The notes: generated by a model not told the origin, from the letters alone. A DNA stretch of 64,000 bases from Closterium sp. Naga37s-1 (GCA_947471745.1 CANJKZ010000960.1:868001-932000); one strand, 5' to 3'. Positions 1 to 12,718 are shown, counted from the first letter of the stretch. Numbers and translations: made by a program.

Positions 1-829
1 TTAGCATCTTGGCGCGCTATGTTGCTCCTGGGAGACACCGACCAGAGCACATGGCTGCCGCGAAGAGGGTGTTGTGCTACCTGTGCAGTACGTCGGGCAT
101 GGGGCTCATGCTTGGAGGGCGGAGTCCAGTGGTCCTCACTGGTCACGCAGACGCGTCTTGGGTTGACGACCTGGCTACTCAGCGGTCGTCACAGGGTTAC
201 ACCTTCAGCCTTGGTTCCGGCTCTGTCTCGGGGCGGTCTACCCGCTCGTCTTCTGTTCTCAGATCCAGCTGTGAGGCTGAGATCTACGCAGGGGCCATGG
301 CTGCACAGGAGTTACGCTGGCTCACCTACCTGCTGACTGACCTGGGAGAGCCGCCTCGTTCTCCTCCAGTTCTGTACGTAGACAACAAGGCCATGCTGGC
401 TTTGTGTCGGGAGCACAGACTGGAGCACAAAACGAAGCACATTGCTCTTCGCTACTTCCTTGCTCGTGAGCTGCAGTAGCGTGGTCAGCTGCGCCTTGCT
501 TACGTGGCCTCTCAGGCCAACACTGCTGATATCTTCACCAAGGCACTTCAGCCTTGTGATCATCAGCGCTTCTGCACTATGCTAGGTCTTGTGCCTACTT
601 TGCCTCACTTGCTTACCTCTTGACTTTACTTGTACTGTGATCTATATATATACCTGCACTTGCTTGTTTACCTCTTATATATAATCCTGCATGTGAACTG
701 GCCTTGTGGCCTCTGAACCTGTGCTCGGAATGTGTGGTGACTTTGTGATCCACCCTGAGCTTGCTTTGCTTTGCTTTGCTTGACTGGTCTTGTGACCCCT
801 TGTTCTCCCCCACTTTGCCTATGGGGGTG
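1..829 (+). mobile_element. Ty1/Copia family-1 element, 3' fragment
   Basis: This is the 3' end of a Copia-type LTR retrotransposon entering from the left edge of the window. The part seen is the end of the reverse transcriptase region and the RNase H domain, recognisable from its close match to the same region of the copies at 10.1-10.7 kb and 31.6-32.1 kb. It is followed by a non-coding tail of about 190 bp that recurs before the 3' LTR of every family-1 copy in this window, and by a G-rich polypurine tract directly before the LTR at 830. It looks broken and is partial here. Family assignment is firm; the full extent is unknown because the 5' part lies outside. Confidence 0.85.
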
Positions 830-957
830 TGTCAAACTTATATGCTATAGTCTGTATAGGTTGTAGTGGGGTAGACACTATGGGGTACAGTTTCCTAGGG
901 TTTCATATTTGTACCCAACTCATTTCCTAGTCAATCATTCATTCCTGTTTCTTCACA
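830..957 (+). repeat. 3' LTR of the family-1 Copia fragment
   Basis: A 128-bp terminal repeat begins TGTCAAAC and ends in CA. It follows the polypurine tract of the upstream fragment and matches the LTRs at 3,721, 10,912, 23,140 and 32,400 in its start, length and internal landmark (a GTAGTGGGGTAG-like stretch). Confidence 0.85.
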
Positions 958-3720
958 ACTATCGCACAGCTGCCGGCCTACGAATACAATAGGTACGTGC
1001 AAAATTCGGCTATACCGAAGGTATTGTTGCGGTGCCGTCCACGCTCATCGCACCATGCGGAGATAAGTTAATCAACGGGAGCTAGACTATGGGCAAGGCA
1101 CAGTGTAAGAGTGATATCTGCATTCGTTCCTTAGTCATTTCCTTATGCGCACACTGATTGCTAGTTCACAGGGAAATTCGGCAAGAGTTTCACTAAGGAA
1201 AGTTGACAACAATGGTTCAGAATGATAGCAACAAAGTTGGCAAGACTGACTACATCAGAGCTAGCATGCAAGCAGGACGATTGTCAGCGCAGCACGGTTG
1301 ACCGCGTTCCAGCATCACTTGGTCGACCGCGCTCCTGCAGAACAAAGTTGCGGCCCGCCAACACTGCAATTCGGCGGCGTGCCAACGTTGCTTCCGCAGG
1401 ACAGCAGCGCACCTGTTTCGCAGGTGCTCGCATATGATTGGCGTGCTGTGCCTTGTCATCTGCACAGCACGCACACCAAATCGGCCTCAAGCTGACGACT
1501 GCATCTGATCAGCCACGTCGACCTCGGGATACCATACCGAGGTCGGCCTCGCCACGAACACCTAGGCGACCGTCGCAGTTCTCCGCAGAACCCCGTCGCC
1601 TAGGTAACCTGGTCGACCGGGCAACCTCCTCGTCGACCAGCACCTCCTTGTGCCCGTCGACCCCGCAGGTCGACGACCACCCCTGGTCGACCACACCTTG
1701 CCGACCGCGCACCTGGTCTACCAGCTCTAGGTCGACCAGCCCAACTGTCAGCCGACCACCCAAGTCGGCTGCCCCAAGTCGGTGTCTCCGAGGTCGACCT
1801 CACCAGGTCGACTACCCAAACTCGGCGCCCTCCAAAGTCGGAGCCCCACCCAGGTCGAGGTCCACCCACGTCGACCACCAGGTCTGATCAACCGCCGGCT
1901 CCCCGTCACCGGCGGTTCTGTAGTGGCCCCATGCAAGTTGACCACACCCGTCGGCCAGCCCGCTCAAGTCGGCTTGGCCCTCTGCTGCAGGTCGGCTGCT
2001 CCTCCCGCACACCCGACCACAAGGTCGGCTCCGCCCAAGCAAGGACGGGGCCAACCACAACTCCCGTTGACAATGGAGAGCATGAATCATTGCCTTTTCA
2101 GCTGCTCGGTGGTGGGGAAGGTGATCGGGAAGCTTCAAGCATCGCTGCATCTGATGGGAGCTCCACGACAAGTAGACTCGGCGGGGGACTTGCTTTTCAG
2201 GGAAACGGTCACAAAAACGGGCTTTTCGGACCAGACGCTTACGGCAATAGCATTCCAGCAGATCTAGTTGGAAAGATGCGGGGCAGCTTTTCGTCAAGAA
2301 CGAGTTCAGCACAAGAGGGTGATCATGAGGATTCTAGTAAACTTCAACAGACACGTCAAGGTGTACAGCACGAGGGCGCGCATGCAAGGGAGCAAGGGAC
2401 TGGGCTCCTGCGCAAGTGTCGTGGTTATACTACGGTTTTTTTTTAGTAAAGTCGCCTACTCAGCCAACTGACATCAGTCAAAATGGTTCAAGGGGAGAAA
2501 GCGGGACCATATACTAATCGCTGCCGAAATTTGCGCGACCAATTCAAGAAGTGTGGCGGAAACGTCCCTGGCGATGTTCGTTATGGTCCTCTCAGGAGTA
2601 GGACCAGAATGGCAACAATACAAGCCGTTGCTTTGCACTCGAGGAGCAGTTTCCAAAGCTGCCCTCTGCGTCACACTCCTCTCTGAGCAGCAAAAGATCG
2701 ACCTGTACAATGAAAGAAACGGCAAAAGAGAAAGAAGTGTGTTCTACGCTGGCGCAACTGAAGGGGGGTCATATGAGAAGAGAACATATTTTTGCAAGTA
2801 CTGCAAGAAGCCAAGCCACACAATGGATCGCTGCTTCAAACGCAAAGCTACCAACGAAAAGCGCAACAACAACTATCAGCATCAACCTTCAGCTCACCCT
2901 TCAACGTCAGCGGCAGCACCAACAACGACAGTGTCGCCACCTACCATCACAAGTACGTCGCAAGTCCCCACGCGCATCTCTGCCAAGGACAAGGGAAAAT
3001 GGACAATCTTAAGCTGCATGGCGCGCCGCAGAGGCACTTGTTACTATGACAGGGTTCATTTCCCAACAATTGCACCAATCGAGCCCATTGATCCGAGCCC
3101 ATACAACGACCCTACGATCGGACTCTAGAGCACAAGGCCAACAACTCTACCACCTGATTACGAGTTACCTCCAAGCACGCTCGAGTCTCCTCCCAGATTC
3201 GCCTCAACCAATGAAAACGACCTCTCGAGCTTCTACATCGACCTCAACCGCATCGTCACTCCCAAGATCGCCAGCGTTGCGTGACGAAGCCACAACAACT
3301 TCAACAAGTGGTATCTTGTCAGCTGCTGCGGACAACACATGGTGGGGTCAACAACGTTCAGCAGTAACTCAAAACGGCAGCGACATCCATGCAAAATAAA
3401 TGCCGCAAACAACAATCGACTGAAAGCTTACGACATTGGAGAAATATACCTGCAGTCGAGCGACACCAACTTTACCATTCACATCGGTGATATCCGTCAT
3501 CGCCGATCTTCAGTTCAACCTTCTCTCTGCGGCACAACTAATGAAATGCGGTGTTGAGATTCGAACAAAATGCGAAGAGAAGTGCTTTGAATGTCTTTAC
3601 AAGAAAACTTACATCGGCAAGGCAGTTGACGAAGACGGAGTCTTCGTACTCAACTTCGTATCGCAAGACAACGACGGCGATAACAACAGAACACTCCTGC
3701 TGAAGCCTAAACCCTAACGA
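958..3720 (+). mobile_element. Copia family-2 element, left half (leader, gag, protease)
   Basis: An older Copia element in + orientation, later split by the family-1 insertion at 3,721-11,043. Parts seen, in order, are a leader, a gag region with a CCHC zinc knuckle near 2.8 kb (Cys-X2-Cys-X4-His-X4-Cys, around residues CKYCKKPSHTMDRC), and the end of the protease region near 3.4-3.7 kb (NLLSAAQLMKCG-like). The pol portion resumes at 11,044. The family is the same as the elements at 20,176-23,139 (-) and 33,799-36,155 (+), judged from related pol sequence. It is broken with many breaks and looks old. The left border is uncertain because it abuts the LTR ending at 957. Confidence 0.7.
1300..1900. 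repeat. GTCGACC-rich low-complexity stretch
   Basis: The hexamer GTCGAC or its GGTCGACC extension recurs at irregular spacing roughly every 15-40 bp across about 600 bp. The spacing is not regular enough for a simple tandem array. It lies inside the leader/gag part of the family-2 element, and long readings in several frames and on both strands here are side effects of the base composition. Confidence 0.7.
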
Positions 3721-3852
3721 TGTCAAACTTATATGCTGCACATTGTGTAGTCTGTAGTGGGGTAGCCCATATGGGGTACAACACAACTCAGGGTGAGTAC
3801 TTTTACTCATCTTGTTGCTAGTTCATCCCATTTCTCGTTTGTAACTTTGACA
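3721..3852 (+). repeat. 5' LTR of the family-1 element
   Basis: A 132-bp repeat running TGTCAAAC to TTTGACA, about 95% identical by eye to the copy at 10,912-11,043, and followed at once by the primer binding site. Confidence 0.92.
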
Positions 3853-3870
3853 TGGTATCAGAGCAGGTTC
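3853..3870 (+). other. Primer binding site, tRNA-Met type
   Basis: TGGTATCAGAGC directly follows the LTR. This 12-mer is complementary to the 3' end of initiator tRNA-Met and is the usual Copia primer site in plants. Confidence 0.9.
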
Positions 3871-3889
3871 CTTGGGCCCACCACCTGCT

Positions 3890-4815
3890 GCCTTACACTT
3901 CAGCTTAGGCCTCGGCCCGTCGCCCCTAGGCCAGTCACTCGCGCCCCTAGGCCCGTCGCCCCTAGGCCTGGCGCCCGCGGCCCGTCGTTCCAGGCCCCTA
4001 GGCCCGTCGCTCACGGCCCCGCGACCCCGTCTTTCCAGGCCCCTAGGCCCCGTCGCTCACGGCCCCTAGGAGTCGTCCCTAGCCCGGCCCTGGCCCCACG
4101 GCCCCTCGCGACCCCTTCGCCCATCGCCCCGTCGCCTCGGCCCAGGCCCCGTTGCTCGTCGCCCCATCGCCCCTAGGCCTCGGCCCCGCGACCCCTCTCG
4201 TCGACCCGTCGCCGCGACCCGCGACCCACGGCCCCGCGACTCACGGCCCCGCGACCCACGGCCTCTAGGCCACGCGACCAACGGCCCCGCGGCCCGACGC
4301 CCCTAGGCCCCAAGGCCCCTAGCCTACGCGCGCCCGGCCCGTCGCCCCTAGCCTTCTCGGCCCCTTGGCCCCGTTGCCCCTAGCTCGGCCCCTCGGCCCC
4401 GTGGCCCCCCCCCGTGTTTGACCCCTCGGCCCAAAGGCCCCTAGGCCCCTTGGCCCCATGCCCCTCGGCCCCTCGTGTTTGGCCCCTTGGCCCATAGGCC
4501 CCTCGGCCCCTCGGCCCCTAGGCCCCACGCCCCTCGGCCCCTCGTGTTTGGCCCCTCGGCCCCTAGGCCCCTCGGCCCCTAGGCCCCTTGGCCACTCGGC
4601 CTCGTGTTTGGCCCCTCGGCCCCGTGATTGGCCCCTCGGCCCCGCCCCTCGGCCCCTCGGCCCCTAGGCCCCTTGGCCCCTTGGCCCCTCGGCCCCTAGT
4701 CCCCTGGGCCTCTCGGCCCCTAGGACCCTTGGCCCCTCGGCCCCTCGGCCCCGCCACCCTCGTGTTTGGCCCCTCGGCCCCTAGGCCCCTCGGCCCCGCC
4801 CCTTGGCCCCTTGGC
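3890..4815 (+). repeat. GC-rich leader minisatellite of the family-1 element
   Basis: About 900 bp between the primer site and gag consist of irregular repeats around GGCCCCTCGGCCCCTAG, with interspersed GTGTTTGGCCCC. At 4,810-4,900 it passes into a CTGCTACTGCTACTG-type triplet repeat just before gag. Open frames on both strands come from the composition and are not counted as genes. Confidence 0.9.
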
Positions 4816-7800
4816 AACTGCACCTGCAACTGCTGCTACTGCTACTGCTACTGCTACTGCTGCTCCTGCTGCTGCTGCTGCTGCTACTGCTGCTCCTGAG
4901 TGCTGTGCCACTATGGCTTCGCTTAGAGTTCTAGCGTTCGATCATGAGGGCAGACCGGTTGCATTTGACACGTGGCATGATGATCTGCAACTGTACCTAC
5001 TGAGCGATATTAAGGACAGTGTCTCACTGTTTGACCACATGTCCGGTGTCGCTCCAGCCCCTCCCGCCACAGCTGACGGGGCAACTCGTTCCCAGTGGCT
5101 TTCTCATGACGATACTGCCCGCTTAGCCATTCGCAACCACCTGCCGGTTGCCGAATGTACTCACTTTGGACAGCACAGGACAGCACAGGCCCTGTACGAC
5201 GCTGTCGTTGCTCGCTACTCCTCCCCTGCCACTGCCGCTCTAGGCAGACTGCTACTGCCCTACCTCTTCCCTGAGCTGTCGGCCTTTGCCACAGTAGCGG
5301 ACCTCGTTACCCACCTGCACACTAGCGACGCTCGCTACCGCGCTGCCGTCCCTGCTGAGTTCCTTGCCACGAACCAGCCCCCCATGTTCATCACCCTCTA
5401 CTTCATAGTCTCTCGCCTCCCTGACTCTCTTCGCTCTGTCAGGGACCACTTTCTCTCCCTTGACCCCACCTCCCTCACTGTTGACCTCCTCGAGCAGCAT
5501 CTCCTCGCAGCTGAGACTAGTGCAGTTGCTATAGGTGCTGCTCGTGGCACTCCGCGCTCGCCCTTCTTTCCCCCTCATTCGCCTCTGCTGCTGCTGCAGA
5601 CGTCTCTGCTACTGAGTACGACGGTGCTGCTTCGACTAGTGCGAAGCTCCGCAGCAGCAAGGGCAAGGGTGGGCGGGGTGGTGGAGGAGGCAGCGGCGGT
5701 GGCGGAGGTGGCACTGGGAGCGGTCGTGGGGGCAGCGGTGGAGGAGGTGGAGGCAGTGGAGGTGGTGGCGGCGGTGGGACGGGTGGCGGCAGTGGGGGCT
5801 CTGGTGGCGGCGGTGGAGGCAGCGGAGGGAGTGGCGGCAGTGGAGGCGGTGGGACTGGTGGTGGCAGGTCTGGACCTCGGCGTGGAGGCCCTGGTGGTGG
5901 TCAGCGACAGCAGCAGCAGCGTCGGAGCAAGACCCAGTCGCCCCAGCAGCTCCGTGAGTGGTTGGTTCAGCGTGGGCCGGGTGGGGGTAGTGAGAGCTGG
6001 CCGTATGTCATTCGCACGGGTGTCCGTGCGGGCCAGACATGCCGGAAGTTTCACACTGAGCACCGCTGCTTCTCCTTCCTTGAAGATGCCTGGCGTGCTG
6101 AGTTTGGTGACGACGTCGAGCGCCCTCGCTGGGCGGAGTTGCTTAGGTCGGGAGTTGCTATCTTTGACCTAGACTATGATTCTATTATCCCTGCCATCTA
6201 TGCTTTGACTTTTAGTGCTGAGGGTGACTGTTACCGGTGTGTGCCACCTGACCCAGGTATAGCGGCTGCTGCTCTAGGTGCTAGTGCGTCTGGTACTCCC
6301 CCTGAAACTGCGCCTGCTCAAGCCTTGCACACCTTCACGTTGGACTCCGGCGCCTCGCGCTGTTTCTTTCGTGACAGCACCACTCTCACTCGTCTCCCTG
6401 CAACTGTCCCGATCAGACTGGCTAACCCCTCTGGGGGCCCGATCGTTGCCCGTTCCTCCACTGTCCTCCCGTGTCCGGTGGTTCCGTCCGGCTCACTGTC
6501 AGGTCTTCACCTCCCCTCGTTCTCTACGAACTTGGTGAGTACAGCTGCCCTTCAGGATGCGATGGTCACTACCACCACTCCTGGGGGTCAGCGTGTGTCG
6601 ATCTGCACGTGCACACGCACGGGGCGTCACCTGGCTACGTTCACTCGTCGGCCAGGGCCGAGTCAATACACGCTGGCTACCGAGCCTCCTCAGGTCGCTG
6701 CGTCTGCTCAGGTGTCCGCGTCAGGTCAGGTAGCCGCCTCTTGCTCGTGTCGCCTCCTGTCGCACCAGACTCTTCTGTGGCACCACCGCCAGGGTCATCC
6801 CTCCCTGCCACGCCTTCGTGGCATGCACTCCCGCCTCCTTGTTTCTGGTCTTCCCAGGTCTCTGCCTCCCCTCCCGCCCTCGCCTACCCCGCCCTGCCTT
6901 CCTTGCGTCGAGGGGCGGCAGCGCGCCGCTCCTCACTCCTCCTCGTTTCCCCTGACGACTGCTCCCCTGCAGACTCTCCACATGGACGTGTGGGGCCCAG
7001 CCCGCGTCAGTGGACAGGGCCGCGAGCGCTACTTTTTGCTGGTCGTTGACGACTACACGCGGTACACCACGGTCTTCCCCTTGCATAGCAAGGGTGAGGT
7101 CGTTGATGTCTTGATCCCTTGGATCCGCACAGTCCGTCTCCAGCTCCGCGAGCGCTTCGGTACGGACCTTCATGTCCTACGTCTGCACTCTGACAGAGGT
7201 GGTGAGTTCTCCTCCGACCTCTTGCGGGACTTTTGTCGTGGGGAGGGCATTCTCCAGTCGTTCACGCTTCCGGACTCCCCTCAGGAAAATGGGATTGCTG
7301 AGCGCCGCATTGGCTTAGTCATGGAGGTCGCTCGTACCTCCATGATCCATGCGGCTGCTCCCCATTTTCTGTGGCCGTTTGCGGTCCGGTACGCTGCGTA
7401 TCAGCTCAACCTCTGGCCCCGTGTCTCCTTGCCGGAGACCTCGCCCACACTGCGTTGGACCGGGAAGGTTGGCGATGCGTCGGTGTTCCGGGTCTGGGGT
7501 TCTCGTGCCTTTGTTCGCGATACCTCCGCGGACAAGCTCTCCGCCCGTGCCATTCCCTGCGTCTTCCTTGGCTTTGTCCCTGACGCGCCTGGCTGGCAGT
7601 TTTACCACCCCACCTCGCGCCGTGTCCTCCCGTCTCAGGATGCCACGTTCGACGAATCGGTTCCCTTCTACCGTCTCTTCCCCTACCGCTCTGCCCCTCC
7701 CCCGCCCCCGCCGCTCTTCCTTGCTCCCGGTCCACCTCCGGTAGACCCCCTCCCGCCCCAGGGTCTAGCTCCCTCGGGTGTGTCTCGGGTAGACCCTCTC

Positions 7801-7839
7801 CCTGGTACTGCGCCTGTTCAGGTAGCTGTCGACTCAGGT

Positions 7840-8430
7840 GCTGCTCAAGGTACTGCGTCTGGGGGTGCTACGTCTGGGGGTGCGGGGCCAGGGGGTGCGG
7901 GGTCTGAGGGTGCTGGGTCTTGGGGTGCTGAGCCTGAGGGTGTTGAGCCTAGGGATGCTGAGTCGGAGGGTGCGGATTCTGCGGGTGCTGCGCCTCGGGG
8001 TGCTGCTTCGTCTGAGGTCCTGCTGGTGTTTCGCCGCGACTGTCTTCGCAGCAGCTGCGTGAGTGGCTTGTCTGGCGCGCACACCGTCGGAGTGGAGCTC
8101 CCGGAGCTGGAGGCGCTGGAGACACTGGAGCTGGAGGTGCTGCTGTTACTGCTGGAGCTGGCGGTACCGGAGGTGCTGCGGCTACTGGTCCTGGAGGTGC
8201 TCGTACCAGTGGTGCTGGAGCTGCCGGGATTGGTGGTGTTGTGTGCGCTGGAGCTGGAGACCCTACGGAGCCTGGAGCAGCTGGCACTGGAGGCGCTGGA
8301 GCTGGAGGAGCTGGAGTTGGAGGCCCTGGCGCAGGAGGCGCTGGAGCTGCCGGAGCTGGAGTTGGAGGCACTGGCGCCGGAGGAGCTGGAGCTGTTGACC
8401 CTGGCGCTGGAGGCGCTGGAGGCACTATGC
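7840..8430 (+). repeat. Gly/Ala codon repeat in the integrase-RT linker
   Basis: Runs of GGTGCTGGAGCTGCTGG-like units with a period near 15 bp, encoding Gly-Ala-rich sequence in the linker between integrase and reverse transcriptase. A related but differently arranged stretch is at 29,590-29,950 in another family-1 copy. Confidence 0.8.
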
Positions 8431-10892
8431 GGCCGCGACCGTACTTCGTTCCCCTGCTTCAGCAGGTTCTTGGTGTCCCGTCGTCTACTGGTCTTCCTCC
8501 TCCCTTCCTGTGTCCACCGCCTGACCAGTCGCAGCCGCCGTTACAGCGAGCCTCCCCTCTGCCTGCTCCCTCTCCTTACACTGAGCAGTCCGGCGGTCTT
8601 ACAGAGCGTCGTGAGCCTGCGTCTTGTCCTGTCTCGCCTGTTCGCACTGCTCGTCGCGCTCCTCGTTCGCGTCCTCCTCCTGTCCCCGGCACGCACGCTA
8701 TGGCATTCCGTCCTTCCTCTGTTCCACTACGTGTTCCTCTGCCTGCTCCTCCTGAGTCCTCTCTTCCTGAGGTCCCTGACCCTCAGTCAGACCGTGCTCG
8801 TGCTGCCAGTCCCACTGTCGCTCGTCTCCTCGCCACTGCTGTCACTGACCCTTCCTTTGAGTCTGCTGCTGCGTCTGCTCTCATTGCTGAGCTGCTTGAC
8901 TTTGCTGCTGCCTGTCGTCTAGACTACGCCACTACTCTTGTTGCTGAGTCTGAGTCTGCCAGTCCTCCGTCCGTCGAGGGTGAGTGTGCTCTTGGCACGG
9001 ACGTCCTTGAGGACAGGCAGGAGGACTTTGAGTGTCTTGCAGCTGCTGTACCTCGTTTCGCTTCCATGCTGCTTGCCCCTGAGGGAGACCCGGATGCACC
9101 AGACATCCCGACCCCGCGCTCTTACGCAGAGGCGATTACAGGTCCTTACTCCTCTCAGTGGCAGGCAGCCATGGATGCCGAGATAGCATCCTGGAAGTCC
9201 ACAGGCACCTACGTCGACGAGGTTCCCCCACCTGGGGCGAACATTGTCGATGGCATGTGGATTTTCAGGGTGAAGCGGCCGCTGGGTTCTCCGCCTGCCT
9301 TCAAGGCGCATTACGTTGCTCGAGGCTTCAGTCAGCAACAGGGGGTCCACAACTTCCAGACCTTCTCCCCCACCCCGAAGATGACTACTCTTTGGGTGTT
9401 GCTGCACGTCGCTGCTCAGCGTGACTACGAGTTGCACTCTCTGGACTTCAGCACAGCTTTCCTGCAGGGCAGCCTGCACGAGGAGATCTGGCTGCGCCGA
9501 CCACCTGCTTCCACTGGGACGTTTCCTGCAGGTACCCAGTGGAGCCTCCGCCGGCCAGTCTACGGTCTCCGCCAGGCGCCTCGCGAGTGGCACGACACAC
9601 TGAGGACTACACTTGCGGCTCTTGGGTTTGCTCCTTCTACTGCGGACCCGTCGCTGTATCTACGCACCGACACGTCGCTGCCGCCGTTCTACGTCCTCGT
9701 GTACGTCGACGACATCGTCTTTGCCACTGCTGACACCGAGGCACTGACCCTTGTGAAGTCCGAGCTGCAGAAGAGACACACCTGCACTGACCCGGGTGAA
9801 CTGCGCAGCTATCTTGGCCTGCAGATCACCCGGGACAGAGCACGACGCACCATCACACTGACTCTGTCACACATGGTGCACCAGGTCCTTCAGCGCTTCA
9901 GCTTCCTGTTCTCCTCGCCACAGCCCACTCCTCTGTCTACCAGCCACTCGCTCTCAGCTCCACCTTCGGACGAGTCCGTAGAGCTGAGTGGTCCGTACCC
10001 AGAGCTTGTGGGTTGCCTCATGTACCTGATGACGTGCACACGACCTGACCTCGCGTACCCTCTCAGCCTTCTGGCTCACTACGTGGCTCCCGGTAGGCAC
10101 CGAAAGGTGCATTGGGATGCTGCGAAGAGGGTACTGTGTTACCTGTGCAGTACGTCGGGCATGGGGCTTGTGCTTGGAGGACGGGGTCCAGTCTTTCTCA
10201 CTGGTCACGCAGACGCCTCCTGGGTTGACGACTCAGCTACGCAGCGGTCGTCACAGGGTTACACCTTCAGCCTTGGTTCCGGCTCTATTTCTTGGCGGTC
10301 TACCCGCTCGTCTTCTGTTCTCAGCTCCAGTTGTGAGGCTGAGATCTACGCTGGGGCCATGGCTGCTCAGGAGCTACGCTGGCTCACCTACCTGCTAACC
10401 GACTTGGGAGAGCAGCCTCGTTCGCCCCCAGTTTTGTACGTAGACAACAAGGCCATGATTGCCTTGTGTCAGGAGCACAGACTGGAGCACAGAACGAAGC
10501 ACATCGCTCTTCGATACTTCCTTGCTCGAGAGTTGCAGCAGCGTGGCCAGCTTCGTCTTGCGTACGTGGCCACTCGGGCCAACACTGCTGATGTCTTCAC
10601 CAAGGCACTTCCTCCTGGTGATCATCAGCGCTTTGTTACTGTGTTAGGCCTTGTGCCTACTTTGCCTCACTTGCTTGCTGCTTGACTCTGCTTGTACTGT
10701 GATCTCTATATATACCTTCATGCTTGCACTTGCTAGGGTATGATCACTGTATTGTTTGTTCTCTTTATATAACTCTGCATGTGAACTGGCCTTGTGGCCC
10801 TTTGCTTGTGCTCGGACTGTGTGGTGACTTTGTGATCCACCCTGAGCTTGCTTTGCTTTTCTTGACTGGTCTTGTGACCACTTGTTCTCCCC

Positions 10893-10911
10893 CACTTTGC
10901 CTATGGGGGTG
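10893..10911 (+). other. Polypurine tract of the family-1 element
   Basis: The sequence CACTTTGCCTATGGGGGTG directly precedes the 3' LTR. The same sequence stands before the LTRs at 830, 32,400 and, with small differences, 33,680. Confidence 0.75.
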
Positions 10912-11043
10912 TGTCAAACTTATAAGCTGCACATTGTGTAGTTTGTAGTGGGGTAGCCCATATGGGGTACAATACAACTCAGGGTTAGTACTTGTACTCA
11001 TCCTGCTGCTAGTTCATCCCATTTCTCGTTTGTAACTTTGACA
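10912..11043 (+). repeat. 3' LTR of the family-1 element
   Basis: The 132-bp partner of the LTR at 3,721, with the same TGTCAAAC start and TTTGACA end. Confidence 0.92.
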
Positions 11044-12425
11044 CCACCAACTTGGACGCACCCTGAAGAAACAGACCTCGAACGCCTTGGACCGGATGGT
11101 CTCTGTCATACACTCGCCGTCCCGACCGCCTCAACCTCCGCTCCCGGCGACACTGGACCTGCATGAATGGAAGAAGAAGCTGGTAGTGATGCGTCAGAGA
11201 AGGCAGCAACATCACAGCAGACCGACACTAGAGGATGGGGAAACACATGAACTACTGTCGCCTTTTGATGGGGCACTAGTGTTGTCATATGCGCTTGGAG
11301 CGTACCAAAACCTCCTTCCGCAAACCCTGATCAAGGCGGATGGGGTCCACCGACTCTCCCGCCGGGTGTTTCCTTTGAAGGCGGGTGGGGAACGTCAACA
11401 AGTCCAGGTGGCTGGGGTCCACCAGGACCTTTGCCCGAAGCTCCGAGGCACCTCCATGAAGCCGTGGCGGAAGCAGATCCCTACTGGGCAACACGCGGCA
11501 CCAGTTGGGGTGGACCTCATCTCCCGGATCAATATCCCTACGAACCAACACAGGAAGAAGAGTCAGAAGGCATGGTGTATGATTTCGGAGAAGCAGCAGA
11601 ACTACCTGAACCTACCAAGGAGCAGGCACCACCAGAAGAAGGACCACAGCTAATCTCAATCACATGCGACGAGTACCTTTACCACTGAATCCCGATCGAC
11701 GGACTCCCCGCTTCTGAGTGGCCAGAAGCGACACCGCCTCAGCAACTCCTACCAATCGCCGACGACTCAATTCACGTTGCCGACACAACTAACGTCTTCG
11801 GCATCTCCGAAGCTGATCTTCGCCAAGCCTCCACTCAAGCCTTTGTAGTGGACGTACGAGCCGCCGTCGATAAAGGACATGCGACACCACAGCAAGAAGA
11901 AGAACAGAGAAACCGTTATTGCAAGCGCACCTTCGGATACCGTGCCACCCCTGACATCTGGCATTAGCGACTCGGACACCCTTCACATGCAACACTCAAG
12001 AATTCAATTGCCGCTAACGTTTTAGACGCAAACGGACTGCTCCTACTTAACGACGACACACTAAAAACAACATCACACGACCCGCTGTGCACCATCTGCC
12101 CCACCGCATCGCTCGCTCACAAGCCCTTTCCATACTTACCTCCGGGCTACGAGCAATAGGAGCCGCTCGAAAAGGTGTACATCGACTTCATGTTTCTAAG
12201 TCAAGGTGGGCTGGACAAGCGAATACAACACTATGACGTTCATCGACACCAGCACGCGCTACGCCTGGGCCGTCAAAATCGACTGCCGTTCGCGCGCCTT
12301 CGATCGCTTCGTGTTCTGGATGAAGCGAACTGAGAGAAAATAAGGGATGAAGCTGAAGAGCATCCAGAGGACAGGGGTTTGGAGTACTTCTCCAATGAGT
12401 TCAAGGAGCTCTTCGCCCTGCTTAC
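11044..12425 (+). mobile_element. Copia family-2 element, right half (protease-integrase region)
   Basis: Continuation of the family-2 element cut by the insertion ending at 11,043. A region between protease and integrase without recognised domains (11.0-11.9 kb) is followed by the pre-integrase zinc-finger region (RLGHPSHATLKN and LCTIC, about 11.96-12.1 kb) and then the beginning of integrase up to about 12.4 kb. Reverse transcriptase and the 3' LTR are not seen. It is broken with many breaks and looks old. The right border is approximate, because the sequence simply stops resembling pol. Confidence 0.65.
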
Positions 12426-12718
12426 CGGCGTACACGACTGTTCCCGCCAACAGTACCCAACAGTGCACCGTTACGACTCGCGACACTCGCCTCGACCACT
12501 GTTCCCGCCACTGTTCACGACCCGACCCAACCTCACAGTTCGGTTGGTAACCTGCGCTCCGGACCTCCGCCTCGACATTTCCCAACCCCGACGCTAGGCC
12601 CTTAGCGCACCCCAATTCCTCGCGTTACCGTTACCATGCTAGCTTCGCTATGTAATCTTCGCTCAATGTGCTGTTTTGCTTCGATAGTGCGATTCTCGCT
12701 TGCTGGCTCAATTGCACA
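12426..12718. other. Unassigned sequence right of the Copia nest
   Basis: About 290 bp with no recognised gene. It holds irregular short repeats around CGACTGTTCCCGCC and CACTGTTCACGACC. It could be residual element sequence or host intergenic DNA. Confidence 0.5.

Larger units (their letters stand above)
3721..11043 (+). mobile_element. Ty1/Copia family-1 retrotransposon with both LTRs
   Basis: A 7.3-kb element with two 132-bp LTRs, a tRNA-Met-type primer site and a polypurine tract. Parts in order: an extremely GC-rich leader (3.9-4.8 kb); gag from about 4,913 (starting MASLRVLAFDHEG); a Gly-rich region; protease (LDSGAS motif, near 6.35 kb); the pre-integrase zinc finger (WHHRQGHPS and CLPC, near 6.8 kb); integrase core (7.0-7.6 kb, HSDRGGEFSS and QENGIAERR); a Pro/Gly/Ala-rich linker (7.7-8.5 kb); reverse transcriptase (9.1-10.0 kb, YVDDIVFA); and RNase H, ending near 10,685. 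It looks broken with a few breaks. The two LTRs differ at about 7 of 132 positions by eye, so the copy is of moderate age. The flanking 5-mers (AACGA, CCACC) do not form a target duplication. Family-2 sequence lies on both sides, so it inserted into that older element. Confidence 0.9.

Noticed and set aside
4060-4830. Pro/Leu-rich and Gly/Arg-rich frames in the family-1 leader
   Set aside because: They are by-products of the GGCCCCTCGGCCCCTAG repeat. They lie between primer site and gag and have no recognisable domain.
3721-11043. A target duplication for the family-1 element
   Set aside because: Flanking 5-mers AACGA and CCACC do not match, so none is claimed despite the intact-looking LTR pair.
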